Shown: positions 1-11,285 of the stretch, one piece after another
Layout of the letters: each line of letters begins with the position of its first letter
Numbering within the stretch: position 1 is the first letter of the stretch
Source: Paracoccaceae bacterium
GTDB taxonomy: Bacteria > Pseudomonadota > Alphaproteobacteria > Rhodobacterales > Rhodobacteraceae
Direction: 5' to 3'
DNA: 64,000 nt
Assembly (NCBI GenBank): GCA_020622085.1
Contig: JAHRYM010000001.1
Location: 991,117 to 1,055,116 of the forward strand
Notes under the pieces: generated by a model
What the model was told of the DNA's origin: nothing
The model's input: the letters and a program-made list of their open reading frames with translations, nothing else
Databases searched by the model: none
Translations under genes and position numbers: made by a program

Positions 1-2
1 AC

Positions 3-1025
3 CTGCCGGGTTGGGACAGCCCCTGGGGCCGTGGTCGTCCCGGCTGGCACATCGAATGTTCCGCCATGAGCCACGAATTGCTGGGCGAGTCCTTCGACAT
101 CCACGGCGGCGGCATCGACCTGCAATTCCCGCACCACGAGAATGAAATCGCCCAATCGGCCTGCGCCCATCCCCATGGGGATTTCGCGAAGGTCTGGATG
201 CATAACGAAATGCTGATGGTCGAAGGCAAGAAGATGTCCAAGTCGCTTGGCAACTTCTTCACCGTGCGGGATCTGCTGGACGGCAATTGGAGTGGCGGCT
301 GGAAAGTTCCCGGTGAGGTGATCCGGTTCGTGTTTCTGAGCACGCATTATTCCAAGCCGATGGACTGGACGGAGGAGAAGGCGCGGCAGGCCGAGGCGAC
401 GCTGCGGAAGTGGCGGACAATGACATTTCGAAGCAAGCCGGATGTGTCGCCGCCGATCGAAGTCGTGTCTGCGTTGTCGGATGACATGAACACCCACGCC
501 GCTTTGACAGCACTTCATAGATTTTCGCGGTTGGGGAACGGTGGTGCTTTGTTAGCAGGCGCCAAGCTTTTGGGACTTTTGACGCCAGAGTTGTCCGACT
601 GGTTCAGGTTTGGTGAGAAATCAGTCGCTGAAGATCCGCGCATTGACGCCATTCAGGACATTCGCGTCATGGCGCGAAAACGGGGAAATTACGCTATTTC
701 AGATCAGATGCGTAGTGATTTGTTGGACGCTGGCGTGGCCGTGTTCGATTATAAGGATTCTAGCACGGGATACTTTGAACCAGATTTCCTTGCCCGTTGG
801 CTTGTGAGTAAAGCTTGGGCTGCTTTTAAGGCCGGAGATCGGGAAAAAGCCCAGAAGTATGTCGATCTGGCAAGAGAAGCGGGTGTGTCAGTTCATTTGG
901 AGGATGACGGGGTGAGTGCTGTTACCGGCCATGACGAACAGGCTGCCTTTGCGTATTTCGAAAAGTATATTTCGCTTATTCATGAACGCGCCTGTAAAAT
1001 TCTTCAAAAGGGTTATTTGAAATGA
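3..1025 (+). CDS. cysS: Cysteinyl-tRNA synthetase, 5' end outside window
   Basis: Class I aminoacyl-tRNA synthetase that charges tRNA-Cys in the cytosol. The ORF track starts at the ATG at 66, but the frame is open back to base 3 and reads [20 protein letters not shown], the conserved zinc-site segment, so this is the 3' part of a longer gene. The signature [11 protein letters not shown] is seen, followed by [22 protein letters not shown] and the helical DDMNT segment. Beyond that the protein diverges from the family as I know it and carries about 75 extra C-terminal residues ending KILQKGYLK. Base composition falls sharply from about base 410 to the stop, unlike the 5' part and the very GC-rich spacer after it, which suggests the 3' part has a different history. 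Identity is secure; the nature of the tail is not. Confidence 0.95.
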   Translation: MPGWDSPWGRGRPGWHIECSAMSHELLGESFDIHGGGIDLQFPHHENEIAQSACAHPHGDFAKVWMHNEMLMVEGKKMSKSLGNFFTVRDLLDGNWSGGWKVPGEVIRFVFLSTHYSKPMDWTEEKARQAEATLRKWRTMTFRSKPDVSPPIEVVSALSDDMNTHAALTALHRFSRLGNGGALLAGAKLLGLLTPELSDWFRFGEKSVAEDPRIDAIQDIRVMARKRGNYAISDQMRSDLLDAGVAVFDYKDSSTGYFEPDFLARWLVSKAWAAFKAGDREKAQKYVDLAREAGVSVHLEDDGVSAVTGHDEQAAFAYFEKYISLIHERACKILQKGYLK

Positions 1026-1164
1026 CCGCCGCTCTCCATGGCAACGGCGGCGGCCGGGCGCGGGTGGGGGCGAAGCGCCCGCCCGGGGGGGCGGTCGGGC
1101 GCTGCCGGTGCTGGCGCACCGGCGGGGGCCTGGCCCCGGAACTCTGCGGCAAGGACGACGCGGC

Positions 1165-2796
1165 ATGAAAGAACGCCTTTATCTTTACGACACCACCTTG
1201 CGCGACGGGCAGCAGACTCAGGGCGTGCAGTTCTCGGCCGCCGAAAAGACCCGGATCGCGCTGGCGCTCGACGGGCTTGGCGTCGACTACATCGAAGGCG
1301 GCTGGCCCGGCGCGAACCCGACCGACAGCGACTTCTTCGAAAGCCGTCCCCAGACCCGCGCCACCTTCACGGCCTTTGGCATGACCAAACGCGCAGGCCG
1401 TTCGGCGGCCAATGACGATGTGCTGGCCGCCGTGCTGAACGCGCAGACGCCCGCCGTCTGCCTGGTGGGCAAGACGCATGATTTCCACGTTACCACCGCG
1501 CTTGGCATCACGCTTGAGGAAAACCTTGAAAGCATCGCGGCTTCCGTCGCCCATGCCGCCGCCCAAGGGCGCGAGGTGCTGTTTGACGCCGAACATTTCT
1601 TTGACGGCTACCGCGCCAATCCGTCCTATGCGCTGTCCTGCCTGAAGGCGGCGCTCGACGCGGGCGCGCGCTGGATCGTGCTTTGCGACACCAACGGCGG
1701 CACGCTGCCGCAGGACGTTCACCGCGTCACGGCCGAGGTGATCGCGGGCGGCATCCCCGGCGACCGGCTGGGCATCCATTGCCACAACGACACCGAACAG
1801 GCGGTGGCCTGTTCGCTGGCGGCGGTCGATGCGGGCGCGCGGCAGATCCAGGGCACGCTCAATGGTCTTGGGGAACGCTGCGGGAACGCCAACCTCACCT
1901 CGATCATCCCGACACTGATGCTCAAGGAACCCTATGCCAGCCGCTTTGAGACCGGTGTCACGCTGGACGCGCTGTCAGGCCTGACGCGCCTCAGCCGCAG
2001 CCTGGACGACATCCTGAACCGGGTGCCGTTGCGGTCGGCGCCTTATGTCGGCGCCTCGGCATTCGCCCACAAGGCGGGGCTCCACGCCAGCGCGATCCTC
2101 AAAGACCCCACGACCTATGAACATATCGAGCCCGGACTTGTCGGCAACGACCGGGTGATCCCGATGTCGAACCAGGCGGGGCAGTCGAACCTGCGCGCGC
2201 GCCTTGCCAGCGCCGGGATCGTGGCCGAAGCGGGCGATCCACGGCTGGGCCGTATCCTTGAACGGATCAAGGAACGCGAGGATCAGGGCTATGCCTATGA
2301 CGGCGCGCAAGCCAGTTTCGAGCTGCTGGCGCGGGCCGAGCTGGGGCAGTTGCCGCAGTTCTTCGAGGTGAAGCGCTACCGCGTCACGGTCGAGCGGCGG
2401 AAGAACAAGTATGATCGCATGGTCAGTCTTTCGGAAGCGGTCGTGGTGGTGAAGATCGGCGCCCGCAAGATGCTGTCGGTCAGCGAAAGCATGGACGAGA
2501 CGGGATCGGACCGCGGGCCGGTCAACGCGCTGTCGAAGGCGCTGGGAAAGGATCTGGGCCCCTATCAGGCGATGATCGACGACATGAAGCTTGTCGATTT
2601 CAAGGTCCGCATCACGCAAGGCGGGACCGAGGCGATGACCCGCGTCATCATCGACAGCGAGGATGCCCAAGGCCACCGCTGGTCCACCGTGGGGGTCAGC
2701 CCCAATATCGTCGACGCCAGTTTCGAAGCGCTTCTGGACGCTATCAACTGGAAGCTGATCCATGACGGCGCGCAGCCGGTCGGGGGGGCAGAATGA
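1165..2796 (+). CDS. cimA: Citramalate synthase / 2-isopropylmalate synthase homologue
   Basis: Predicted to condense acetyl-CoA with pyruvate to give citramalate, the entry to threonine-independent isoleucine synthesis. The ATG at 1165 is chosen over the upstream ORF start because MKERLYLYDTTLRDGQQTQGVQFS is the family N-terminus. The HMGL-like TIM barrel shows the DTTLRDG metal/catalytic motif, EGGWPGANPTD, and GIHCHNDTEQAV with metal-binding HxH; the C-terminal LeuA dimer/allosteric domain follows from about residue 400. The length of 543 residues fits CimA rather than classical LeuA. The next gene begins inside its stop codon, so the three genes 1165-4285 probably form an operon. Distinguishing citramalate from isopropylmalate or homocitrate synthase rests on overall resemblance. 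Confidence 0.88.
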   Translation: MKERLYLYDTTLRDGQQTQGVQFSAAEKTRIALALDGLGVDYIEGGWPGANPTDSDFFESRPQTRATFTAFGMTKRAGRSAANDDVLAAVLNAQTPAVCLVGKTHDFHVTTALGITLEENLESIAASVAHAAAQGREVLFDAEHFFDGYRANPSYALSCLKAALDAGARWIVLCDTNGGTLPQDVHRVTAEVIAGGIPGDRLGIHCHNDTEQAVACSLAAVDAGARQIQGTLNGLGERCGNANLTSIIPTLMLKEPYASRFETGVTLDALSGLTRLSRSLDDILNRVPLRSAPYVGASAFAHKAGLHASAILKDPTTYEHIEPGLVGNDRVIPMSNQAGQSNLRARLASAGIVAEAGDPRLGRILERIKEREDQGYAYDGAQASFELLARAELGQLPQFFEVKRYRVTVERRKNKYDRMVSLSEAVVVVKIGARKMLSVSESMDETGSDRGPVNALSKALGKDLGPYQAMIDDMKLVDFKVRITQGGTEAMTRVIIDSEDAQGHRWSTVGVSPNIVDASFEALLDAINWKLIHDGAQPVGGAE

Positions 2797-3509
2797 CGCC
2801 CGATGCCGCCTTCTTCGCCCTGCACCGCGACCTGCCGCGCGAAGGGCCCGGGCAGGCCGAGGATGTGCATTGGGCGCTTTACACCGCCGCCGTTCCGCAA
2901 GATGCGCGGATCTGCGATCTGGCCTGCGGGCCGGGGGCGGATACCCGGACGCTTGCCAAGGCGCGGCCCCGCGCGCGGATCACTGCTATCGACCTCCAGC
3001 CGCATTTCGTCGCCGCCGCGCAGGCGCTGGTGGCCCCCTATGGCGAGCGGGTGCAGGTGCATCAGGGCGACATGGCCGATGTGACCGGCCCCTATGATCT
3101 GATCTGGTGCGCGGGCGGGCTTTACTTCCTGGGCGTGACCGAGGGATTGCGCCGTTGGCGCGGGGCGCTGGCGCCGGGTGGGCATGTCGCCTTTTCCGAA
3201 CCCTGCCTGCCGCCGCGCCCCAGCCAGTCTGCCGTGGATTTCTGGGCCGATTACCCGGCGATTTCCGGGATCGAGGGCATCCGCGCCCGGGTCGAGGCCG
3301 CCGACTACCAGATCCTTGGCGAACGCATGGTCATCGGCGGGGCCTGGTCGGATTACTACGGCCCGCTGTCGCGCCGGATCGCGCTGCTGCGGCCCGGTGC
3401 CCCGGCCGGGTTGTCGCGGGTGCTGGACGAAGCCGAAACCGAGATCGCCCGCTGGCAGGCCGCCCCCGACGACATCGCCTATGCGCTTCTGGTGGTGGCG
3501 CCGAAATGA
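2793..3509 (+). CDS. Class I SAM-dependent methyltransferase
   Basis: Cytosolic methyltransferase of 238 residues with a Rossmann-like SAM fold. Motif I is ICDLACGPGADTRTLA near residue 40, followed by the acidic end of strand 2 (ITAIDLQPHF) and GDMADV, where the adenine usually packs. It resembles the trans-aconitate / small-molecule methyltransferase group, but the substrate cannot be read from the sequence. Its ATG overlaps the cimA stop by four bases and its own stop overlaps the next start in the same way, so translational coupling is likely. Confidence 0.8.
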   Translation: MTPDAAFFALHRDLPREGPGQAEDVHWALYTAAVPQDARICDLACGPGADTRTLAKARPRARITAIDLQPHFVAAAQALVAPYGERVQVHQGDMADVTGPYDLIWCAGGLYFLGVTEGLRRWRGALAPGGHVAFSEPCLPPRPSQSAVDFWADYPAISGIEGIRARVEAADYQILGERMVIGGAWSDYYGPLSRRIALLRPGAPAGLSRVLDEAETEIARWQAAPDDIAYALLVVAPK

Positions 3510-4285
3510 CGGTGATGGACTGCGCGGCAATGATCGAACGTGGCGATCCGGGCCGCTTTGCCGCCACCATGGCCGCGCCCGCGCCCGCGCGGCTGCGGCT
3601 GTGGCCGCTTTATGCGCTGAACCTTGAACTGGCGCGCATCCCCTGGCTCACGGCGGAACCGATGCTGGCCGAGATGCGCCTGCAATGGTGGGTCGACAGC
3701 GTGACTACGCCGCCGGGGCGCGAGACGCTGGAAGCCAAGCACGAAATCCTTGGGCCGCTGGCCGATCTGATCCGCGAGGTGCCCGCCATCGCCCCGCCGC
3801 TGGCCGGTCTGGCCGAGGCGCGGCGCTGGGATTGCTGGCGCGAACCCTTTGCCGATGAAGCGGCGCTTTGGGCCTACCTGGATGCGACGGCGGGCGGGCT
3901 CATGTGGGCTTCGGCAAAGGTGCTGGGCGCGCCTGACGCGGCAGAGCCGGTGGTCCGCGACTTCGCGGCGGGGGCGGGGATGGCCAACTGGCTGACCGCC
4001 ACCGCGCCCCTGGTCGCGCAAGGCCGTCAGCCGTTGCCAGAGACCAGCCCTGCCGCGATCCGCGCGCTTGCCCGGAAGGCCTGCAGCCGGATCAAGGCCG
4101 CGCGCGCCCGTCGCCACCTGATCCCGGCACGGGCGATCCCGGCGCTTTGGACCGGCTGGCAGGCGCGGGGGTTGCTGGCTCAGGCAGGATCCGCGCCCGA
4201 CCGGGTTCTTTCGGGTGATCTGGCGCTCTCGCCCTTCCGGGAAAAGGGCGGGCTGCTCTTGCGGGCGATGACCGGGTTCTGGTGA
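3506..4285 (+). CDS. Squalene/phytoene synthase family protein
   Basis: A 259-residue all-helical protein of the trans-isoprenyl diphosphate synthase head-to-head family. The ATG at 3506 overlaps the preceding stop (ATGA) and gives MTVMDCAAMIERGDPGRF; the longer ORF in the track is an artefact. The segment RLRLWPLYALNLELARIPWLTAEPMLAEMRLQWWVDSV is typical of the short NDUFAF6-like/COG1562 proteins. The aspartate-rich DxxxD motifs of true phytoene synthases are not obvious, so catalytic activity is doubtful. No carotenoid genes lie nearby; an assembly-factor role is an alternative. Confidence 0.75.
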   Translation: MTVMDCAAMIERGDPGRFAATMAAPAPARLRLWPLYALNLELARIPWLTAEPMLAEMRLQWWVDSVTTPPGRETLEAKHEILGPLADLIREVPAIAPPLAGLAEARRWDCWREPFADEAALWAYLDATAGGLMWASAKVLGAPDAAEPVVRDFAAGAGMANWLTATAPLVAQGRQPLPETSPAAIRALARKACSRIKAARARRHLIPARAIPALWTGWQARGLLAQAGSAPDRVLSGDLALSPFREKGGLLLRAMTGFW

Positions 4286-4299
4286 GCCCGGCCCGGCGT

Positions 4300-5523
4300 T
4301 CAGTCCCGTTCGGGCCGCAGGACCAGCCAGATCAGTGCACCCCCCGCCAGCACAAGGAAGGGCAGCATGGCAAGGTTCACCGCCTGCCAGCCCGCCACGA
4401 CGCCCGCCCCCGAACAGTTCATCAAAAGCCCCGAGGACAGCGACGCCAGCGTTACGCCGCCGAACACCACCAGATCGTTGATGCCCTGGATGCGGCCGCG
4501 TTCCTCGGGTGAATGTGCCGCAGTCAGCATCGTGGTTGCGCCGATGAAGCCGAAGTTCCAGCCAAGGCCCAGAAGGACCATCGTGCCGAAGAACTGCTCC
4601 ATCTGCACCCCGGTCAGGGACACGGCCCCGGCGGCGGCAAGGATGAACAGGCCAAGGCCCACGATGCGCGGCGCACCGAAGCGGGAAATCAGATGGCCGG
4701 TAAAGAAGGATGGCACATACATCGCCAGCACATGCGCGCTGACCACATCGGCGGCATCGCTGCTGGTGAATCCGCACCCCACCACCGCAAGCGGTGACGA
4801 GGTCATCACAAGGTTCATCAGCGCATAGCTGACCATGGCGCAGACCATCGCCACAAGGATCACCGGATCGCGCAGCAGCTCGCCCCGGCTGCGACCCCTG
4901 GGCGCGCCTTCCGCAGGGGGTGGAGGCAATGGCGCATCCAGCCCGAAGATCAAGAGCGCGCCAAAGACGTTCAGCGCCATGACCGCCAGATAGGTGCCAA
5001 GGAACGGCACCGCCATCGCCTCGGCAGTGACCTTCACGAGCTGCGGGCCGATGATCGCCGATGCCAGACCCCCGGCCATCACGATCGAGATGGCTTTGGG
5101 CCGGAACTCGGGCGAGGCGGCGTCGGTCGCCGCAAAGCGGTAGAAGCCCTGCGCCGACATGTAGACCCCGGTGAACAGCGATCCCAGAAGGAACAGGTGG
5201 AACGACGCCTGCATCAGGGCGTAGGCGCCGATCGCGGCGCCGATCACGCCCGAGGCCGAGCCAGTCCAGAACCCGGCCCGCCGGCCATGCCGGGCCATCA
5301 GTGCCGACAGGGGCGTGGCGGCCAGCATCGAGCCCAGCACCAGCATGGTGATCGGCAGGGTCGCCCAGCAGAGGTTCGGGCTCAGCGTCTGGCCGGCCAG
5401 CCCGCCGATGGTGAAGATCATCGGCATCTGCGCGCCGGGAATGGCTTGCGCCAGCACCAGCACAAACACGTTGCGGCGCGCGCGCGCATCGTCATGGACG
5501 GGGAGTTCGGCAAGATCTGTCAT
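4300..5523 (-). CDS. MFS transporter
   Basis: Inner-membrane major facilitator of 407 residues with about 12 hydrophobic segments. The ATG at 5523 (MTDLAELPVHDDARARRNVF) is preferred to the ORF-track start. The first half contains AQAIPGAQMPMIFTIGGLAGQTL and MARHGRRAGFWTGSASG, where the loop 2-3 basic motif sits. The resemblance is to the broad efflux-type MFS group; the substrate is unknown. It is convergent with the preceding operon with only 14 bases between stops, and tyrS lies upstream on the same strand. Confidence 0.8.
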   Translation of the reverse strand: MTDLAELPVHDDARARRNVFVLVLAQAIPGAQMPMIFTIGGLAGQTLSPNLCWATLPITMLVLGSMLAATPLSALMARHGRRAGFWTGSASGVIGAAIGAYALMQASFHLFLLGSLFTGVYMSAQGFYRFAATDAASPEFRPKAISIVMAGGLASAIIGPQLVKVTAEAMAVPFLGTYLAVMALNVFGALLIFGLDAPLPPPPAEGAPRGRSRGELLRDPVILVAMVCAMVSYALMNLVMTSSPLAVVGCGFTSSDAADVVSAHVLAMYVPSFFTGHLISRFGAPRIVGLGLFILAAAGAVSLTGVQMEQFFGTMVLLGLGWNFGFIGATTMLTAAHSPEERGRIQGINDLVVFGGVTLASLSSGLLMNCSGAGVVAGWQAVNLAMLPFLVLAGGALIWLVLRPERD

Positions 5524-5616
5524 GCGACAACCGCTATCCAGCGTCCTCGCGGGGGGCAAGCGAAGAAATCAATTCTCGGCTTGCGACCCGCCCCTGTTGC
5601 GGCGCGGATACCAGGC

Positions 5617-6870
5617 TTAGGCTTCCAGCCGCACCAGCGCGTGGCGCTTCTTGCCCGCCGTCAGCTTCAGGGGTTCGGCCAGATCGGCGGCGCTGAACAT
5701 CTGCCCGGCATCCGACGCGGGCGCATCGTTCAGGCGCGCGCCGCCTTCCGCGATCAGGCGCTTGGCCTCTTTCCCCGATGCCGAAAGGCCGCTGCGGACG
5801 AAAAGCTGCGCCAGCGTGATGCCCTCGCCGATCTCGGCCTTTGACAGCAGGAGCGTCGGCAAGTCATCGCCCACGCCGCCCTTCTCGAAGACCTCGCGCG
5901 CGGTCGCCTCGGCCGCGGATGCCGCTTCGGGCCCGTGCAGAAGGGCGGTGACCTCATTGGCGAGGATGATCTTGGCCGCGTTGATCCCGGACCCTGCAAG
6001 GGTGCCCAGACGGTCGCATTCGGTGACCGGCAGATCGGTGTAAAGCTTCAGGAACCGGCCCACGTCGGCGTCGGTGGTGTTGCGCCAGAACTGCCAGAAT
6101 TCGTAAGGGCTCAGCATCGCGCCATTCAGCCAGACCGCCCCGCCCGCAGACTTGCCCATCTTGCGTCCGTCGCTTGTGGTCAGCAGCGGCGATGTCAGGC
6201 CGTAGATCTCATGGTCGACCACGCGGCGCGTCAGGTCGATGCCGTTGACGATATTGCCCCACTGGTCGCTGCCGCCCATCTGCAACAGGCAGCCATAGCG
6301 CCGATGGATTTCAAGAAAATCATAGGCTTGCAGGATCATGTAGTTGAATTCGAGGAAGGACAGCGACTGTTCCCGGTCGAGCCGCGATTTCACCGATTCA
6401 AACGACAGCATCCGGTTGACGCTGAAATGCCGCCCGATGTCGCGCAGGAAATCCAGATAGTTCAGGCTGTCGAGCCATTCGGCATTGTTGAGCATGATCG
6501 CATCGGTCGCGCCGGTGCCATAAACCAGGTAGCGGCCAAAGACCTGCTGCATCCCGGCGATGTTCTCGTCGATCTTCTCGGGCGTCAGCAGCGGGCGCTC
6601 CTCGGACCGGAAGGAGGGATCGCCCACCTTGGTCGTGCCGCCGCCCATCAGCGTGATCGGCTTGTGCCCGGTCTTTTGCAACCAGCGCAGCATCATGATG
6701 TTCAGCAGATGTCCGACGTGCAGGCTCGCCGCAGTGGCGTCATAGCCGATATAGGCCGGAACCACGCCCCTGACCAAAGCCTCGTCCAGCCCCTGATAAT
6801 CGGTGCAGTCGGCCATGTAGCCGCGCTCGATCATCACGCGCATGAAGTCCGATTTCGGGTGATAGGTCAT
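5617..6870 (-). CDS. tyrS: Tyrosyl-tRNA synthetase
   Basis: Class I aminoacyl-tRNA synthetase charging tRNA-Tyr. The 417-residue protein has the HIGH-like motif in [22 protein letters not shown], the KMSKS-like motif [10 protein letters not shown], and a C-terminal S4 RNA-binding domain ([22 protein letters not shown]). Length is normal for the family. It is divergent from anmK, separated by about 74 bases that must contain both promoters. Confidence 0.97.
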   Translation of the reverse strand: MTYHPKSDFMRVMIERGYMADCTDYQGLDEALVRGVVPAYIGYDATAASLHVGHLLNIMMLRWLQKTGHKPITLMGGGTTKVGDPSFRSEERPLLTPEKIDENIAGMQQVFGRYLVYGTGATDAIMLNNAEWLDSLNYLDFLRDIGRHFSVNRMLSFESVKSRLDREQSLSFLEFNYMILQAYDFLEIHRRYGCLLQMGGSDQWGNIVNGIDLTRRVVDHEIYGLTSPLLTTSDGRKMGKSAGGAVWLNGAMLSPYEFWQFWRNTTDADVGRFLKLYTDLPVTECDRLGTLAGSGINAAKIILANEVTALLHGPEAASAAEATAREVFEKGGVGDDLPTLLLSKAEIGEGITLAQLFVRSGLSASGKEAKRLIAEGGARLNDAPASDAGQMFSAADLAEPLKLTAGKKRHALVRLEA

Positions 6871-6944
6871 GGGCTGCCCCTTTTCGTGGCGTTCATTCTT
6901 TCGGCAATGCGTCTATAAGAGGGAAAAAGCCGAAGGGAAAGAAC

Positions 6945-8057
6945 ATGCTGGGGCAGGGCGTCATCCGTGCATTGGGAACCATGTCGGGCACATCGCTCGA
7001 TGGGGTGGACGTGGCCGAGGTTCTGACCGATGGCGAGGTGATCGAGGGTTTCGGAGAGTCCGCCTTTCGCCCCTATTCCCCCGGCGAACAGGCGGTGATC
7101 CGGCAGGCACTGGGCTGCTGGCCGGATCATCCGGGCGTGGCCGAGGCGGCCGAGGTGGTGGAAACCGCCCATGCCGAAGCATTGGCACCGCTGGCGGGCG
7201 GGGCGGATCTGATCGGCTTTCACGGCCAGACGCTGGCCCATGACCCGGCGGGCGGGCGCACGCATCAGGTAGGCGATGGCGGCATTCTGGCCGAGGTTCT
7301 GGGCCGCCCGGTGGTCTGGGATTTCCGCACCGCCGACATGCGTCTGGGCGGGCAGGGGGCGCCGCTGGTGCCCTTCTTTCATTTCGCCTGCGCCCGCTTC
7401 ATCGGCGCCAGGGGTCCGGTGGCCTTCCTCAACCTGGGCGGCGTCGGCAACCTGACATGGGTTGACCCGCGCCGCGCCAGATCCGACAGCCTCGGGGCGC
7501 TGGTGGCCTTCGACACCGGCCCCGCGAATGCGCCGGTGAATGATCTGATGCAGGCGCGTCTTGGCCAGTCCCTGGATGAAGGTGGCGCGCTTGCGGCCGA
7601 AGGGCAGGCGGACGAGGATGTTCTTGGCCAGTTTCTGCGCCACCCCTATTTCCGCCGCCTTCCACCCAAATCGCTGGATCGCAACGACTTCCATGACTTT
7701 CTGCGGCAGGTGTCCCATCTGAGCGATGCCGATGCCGCCGCCACCCTCACCGCCGCTGCCGCCGTGGCCGTGGCCGAGGGCATCGAACACCTGCCCGAAG
7801 CGCCGTCGCAGCTTCTGGTCACCGGGGGCGGGCGGCGCAATGTGACGCTGATGCGCTACCTTGCGGGGCTCATCGATTGCGCGGTCGTGCCTGTGGAAGA
7901 GGTCGGCCTGAACGGCGACATGCTGGAGGCACAGGCCTTTGCCCATCTGGCGGTGCGGGTGGCCCGTGGCCTGCCCACAAGCTGCCCCGCCACCACCGGC
8001 GTTGCCGCCAGCATCGGCGGCGGCCAGATCAGCCGGCCCTCGCGCGTGCCTGCCTGA
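6945..8057 (+). CDS. anmK: Anhydro-N-acetylmuramic acid kinase
   Basis: Cytosolic sugar kinase that phosphorylates and opens 1,6-anhydro-MurNAc released during cell-wall turnover, feeding MurNAc-6-P into recycling. The 370-residue protein begins [26 protein letters not shown], the hallmark MSGTSLDG phosphate loop, and has [13 protein letters not shown] and [13 protein letters not shown] of the ASKHA fold. Its 3' end overlaps the convergent rarD gene by about 29 bases. Confidence 0.96.
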   Translation: MLGQGVIRALGTMSGTSLDGVDVAEVLTDGEVIEGFGESAFRPYSPGEQAVIRQALGCWPDHPGVAEAAEVVETAHAEALAPLAGGADLIGFHGQTLAHDPAGGRTHQVGDGGILAEVLGRPVVWDFRTADMRLGGQGAPLVPFFHFACARFIGARGPVAFLNLGGVGNLTWVDPRRARSDSLGALVAFDTGPANAPVNDLMQARLGQSLDEGGALAAEGQADEDVLGQFLRHPYFRRLPPKSLDRNDFHDFLRQVSHLSDADAAATLTAAAAVAVAEGIEHLPEAPSQLLVTGGGRRNVTLMRYLAGLIDCAVVPVEEVGLNGDMLEAQAFAHLAVRVARGLPTSCPATTGVAASIGGGQISRPSRVPA

Positions 8058-8952
8058 ACAGGCCCCATGAATAGATGACCTGCGCCAACCAGATCATCGG
8101 GAAGGCGACCAGCTTGAGGCCGCCGAACGGTTCCTTGAAGACCAGCACCGCCAAGAGGAAGATCATCGTCGGAGCGATGTATTGCATGATGCCGATGGTC
8201 GAAAGCCGCAACCGCTTGGCCCCATTCGCATAGACCATCAGCGGCACCGCGGTCACGACACCGCACCCCAGAAGCAGCGCCGTATCGCTGGCCAGGCCGG
8301 TCAGGAAATGGCCATGTCCGTTTGCCTGCACCCAGATTACATAGACAAACGCGATCGGCGACAGCAACATCACCTCAAGAAAGAAGCCCTGGTTCGGCCC
8401 GATGGGCAGGGATCTCTTGAAAAAGGCATAGGCCGCCCAGCTGACCGTCAGGCCCAGCGCGACAAGCGGAAGCCGACCCGCTTCCCAGGTCAGCATCGCC
8501 ACCGCCAGCGCGGCCAGCGCAATGGCCGCCATCTGCACCCGGTTCAGACGCTCCCCCAGCAGGGTCGCCCCCAGCGCCACGCTGAACAGCGGGTTGATGT
8601 AATAGCCCAGTGCCGCCTCCAATGCTTGGCCCGACCCGATGGCCCAGACATAGATCCCCCAGTTGATCGAGACGAGCATCGCCGTAATCGCGGCCATGCC
8701 CAGCATCTTGGGCGCGCGCAGCGCCGCACGCAGGTCATTGGTGCGCCCCAGCGCCCAGATGATGCCCGCAGCGATGGGCAGCGACCAAAGCACCCGGTGC
8801 GCCACCACCTCGACCGGCGAGATATGCGCCACCATCTTCATGTAGATCGGCAGGAAGCCCCACATGAAATAGGCGCCAAGCGCATAAAGAAACCCGCCCA
8901 GACTGTCTTCGTTGTCGGGCCGTGCAATGGGGATGGGGCGCGCGTCGCTCAT
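8029..8952 (-). CDS. rarD: EamA family transporter RarD
   Basis: Ten-helix drug/metabolite transporter of 307 residues. The arrangement [37 protein letters not shown] near the N-terminus, with [20 protein letters not shown], is the RarD signature; E. coli RarD is linked to chloramphenicol resistance but the physiological substrate is not established. The protein sits in the inner membrane. It overlaps the 3' end of anmK on the opposite strand. Confidence 0.9.
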   Translation of the reverse strand: MSDARPIPIARPDNEDSLGGFLYALGAYFMWGFLPIYMKMVAHISPVEVVAHRVLWSLPIAAGIIWALGRTNDLRAALRAPKMLGMAAITAMLVSINWGIYVWAIGSGQALEAALGYYINPLFSVALGATLLGERLNRVQMAAIALAALAVAMLTWEAGRLPLVALGLTVSWAAYAFFKRSLPIGPNQGFFLEVMLLSPIAFVYVIWVQANGHGHFLTGLASDTALLLGCGVVTAVPLMVYANGAKRLRLSTIGIMQYIAPTMIFLLAVLVFKEPFGGLKLVAFPMIWLAQVIYSWGLFRQARARAG

Positions 8953-9080
8953 GGCGGGCTAGCTACTCCGGAACCGGGCCGGGTTCCACCGGCAAAAATG
9001 TATCCCGCACAACTGCGTGCCACCCCTCGACAAGCGCGCCGCCGCCGCTACCATCCATTAACGTCAGCAAAGGAGCCATG

Positions 9081-9857
9081 ATGCCCGGTGTGAAGGATCG
9101 CATTGCCCTTGTCACGGGCGCCGGAAGCGCGGACGGAATCGGCCTGGCCATCGCCCGGGCCCTGCTGGACGCGGGCGCAAGGGTCGCCATCACCGCGACG
9201 ACCGGGCGCATCCACGACCGGCTGGCCGACCTTGGCGCGGCGCCGGGCCGCGGCTTCGCTGCCACCGCCGACCTGACCGATCCGGCCCAGGTCGCGCGCC
9301 TGCTGGAAGAGGTCGAGGTCGCCCTCGGCCCGGTCGATATCCTCGTGAACAACGCCGGCATGGTCCAGTCCGGCCGTGACCAGCCCGGTGCCCCGCTCCA
9401 TGACACCGAAGATGACGCCTGGGCGCATGGCATCGCCATCAACCTCACCACCGTGTTCCTGATGACCCGCGCCGTCCTGCCGGGAATGCGGGCGCGGGGG
9501 TATGGGCGCATCGTGCAGATGTCTTCGGTCACCGGCCCGGTGGTCGGCATCGGGGGCAGCGCCACCTATGCCGCCGCCAAGGCCGGGATCCTTGGCATGG
9601 CGCGCAGCCTCGCCATCGAAAACGGCGCCCATGGCATCACCGTCAATTGCATCGGCCCCGGATGGATCCAGACCGCCTCCTCGACCGAGGCCGAGATCAT
9701 CGCAGGCCACCACACCCCTGCCGGCCGCCCCGGCCGCCCCGCTGAAGTCGCCCATGCCGCGCTCTTCCTTGCGGCCGAGGAAGCAAGCTATGTCACCGGC
9801 CAGCTGATCGTGGTCGATGGCGGCAACACGGTGCAGGAATACAAGGTGGCGCTCTGA
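9081..9857 (+). CDS. SDR family oxidoreductase
   Basis: Short-chain dehydrogenase/reductase of about 258 residues. It has the cofactor loop VTGAGSADGIGLAIA, the NNAG segment, the YxxxK pair in SATYAAAKAGILG, and the C-terminal SYVTGQLIVVDGG. Two ATGs are adjacent (9078 and 9081); AGGAG at 9071-9075 is better spaced for 9081. It resembles FabG-like 3-oxoacyl reductases, but the substrate is open. A strong terminator follows immediately. Confidence 0.85.
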   Translation: MPGVKDRIALVTGAGSADGIGLAIARALLDAGARVAITATTGRIHDRLADLGAAPGRGFAATADLTDPAQVARLLEEVEVALGPVDILVNNAGMVQSGRDQPGAPLHDTEDDAWAHGIAINLTTVFLMTRAVLPGMRARGYGRIVQMSSVTGPVVGIGGSATYAAAKAGILGMARSLAIENGAHGITVNCIGPGWIQTASSTEAEIIAGHHTPAGRPGRPAEVAHAALFLAAEEASYVTGQLIVVDGGNTVQEYKVAL

Positions 9858-9863
9858 ATCCGA

Positions 9864-9900
9864 AAGGCCCGCCCCTGCGACGGGGCGGGCCTTCTTCTTT
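9864..9900 (+). terminator. Rho-independent terminator after the SDR gene
   Basis: A perfect 12-bp stem (AAGGCCCGCCCC / GGGGCGGGCCTT) with loop TGCGAC is followed by CTTCTTT. It sits seven bases after the SDR stop codon. Confidence 0.85.
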
Positions 9901-9904
9901 GAAA

Positions 9905-9949
9905 AAATACTCGACGGGGGTCCGGGGGTGTCAAACCCCCGGCGCCGGG
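9905..9949 (-). terminator. Hairpin and T-run downstream of eno
   Basis: Read on the minus strand, CCGGGGGT-TTGAC-ACCCCCGG forms an 8-bp stem, then CCCCCGTCGAGTATTTTTTC ends in a T-run. The T-run is about 14 bases from the stem, so it is not a textbook terminator. I recall closely similar hairpin strings at many gene ends in Rhodobacteraceae, so it may be a dispersed family element. Confidence 0.55.
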
Positions 9950-9950
9950 G

Positions 9951-11285
<1,335 letters not shown>

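Noticed and set aside
3479-4777. 432-residue minus-strand ORF across the synthase and MFS genes
   Set aside because: It spans the ends of two recognised genes, is arginine-rich and matches no family.
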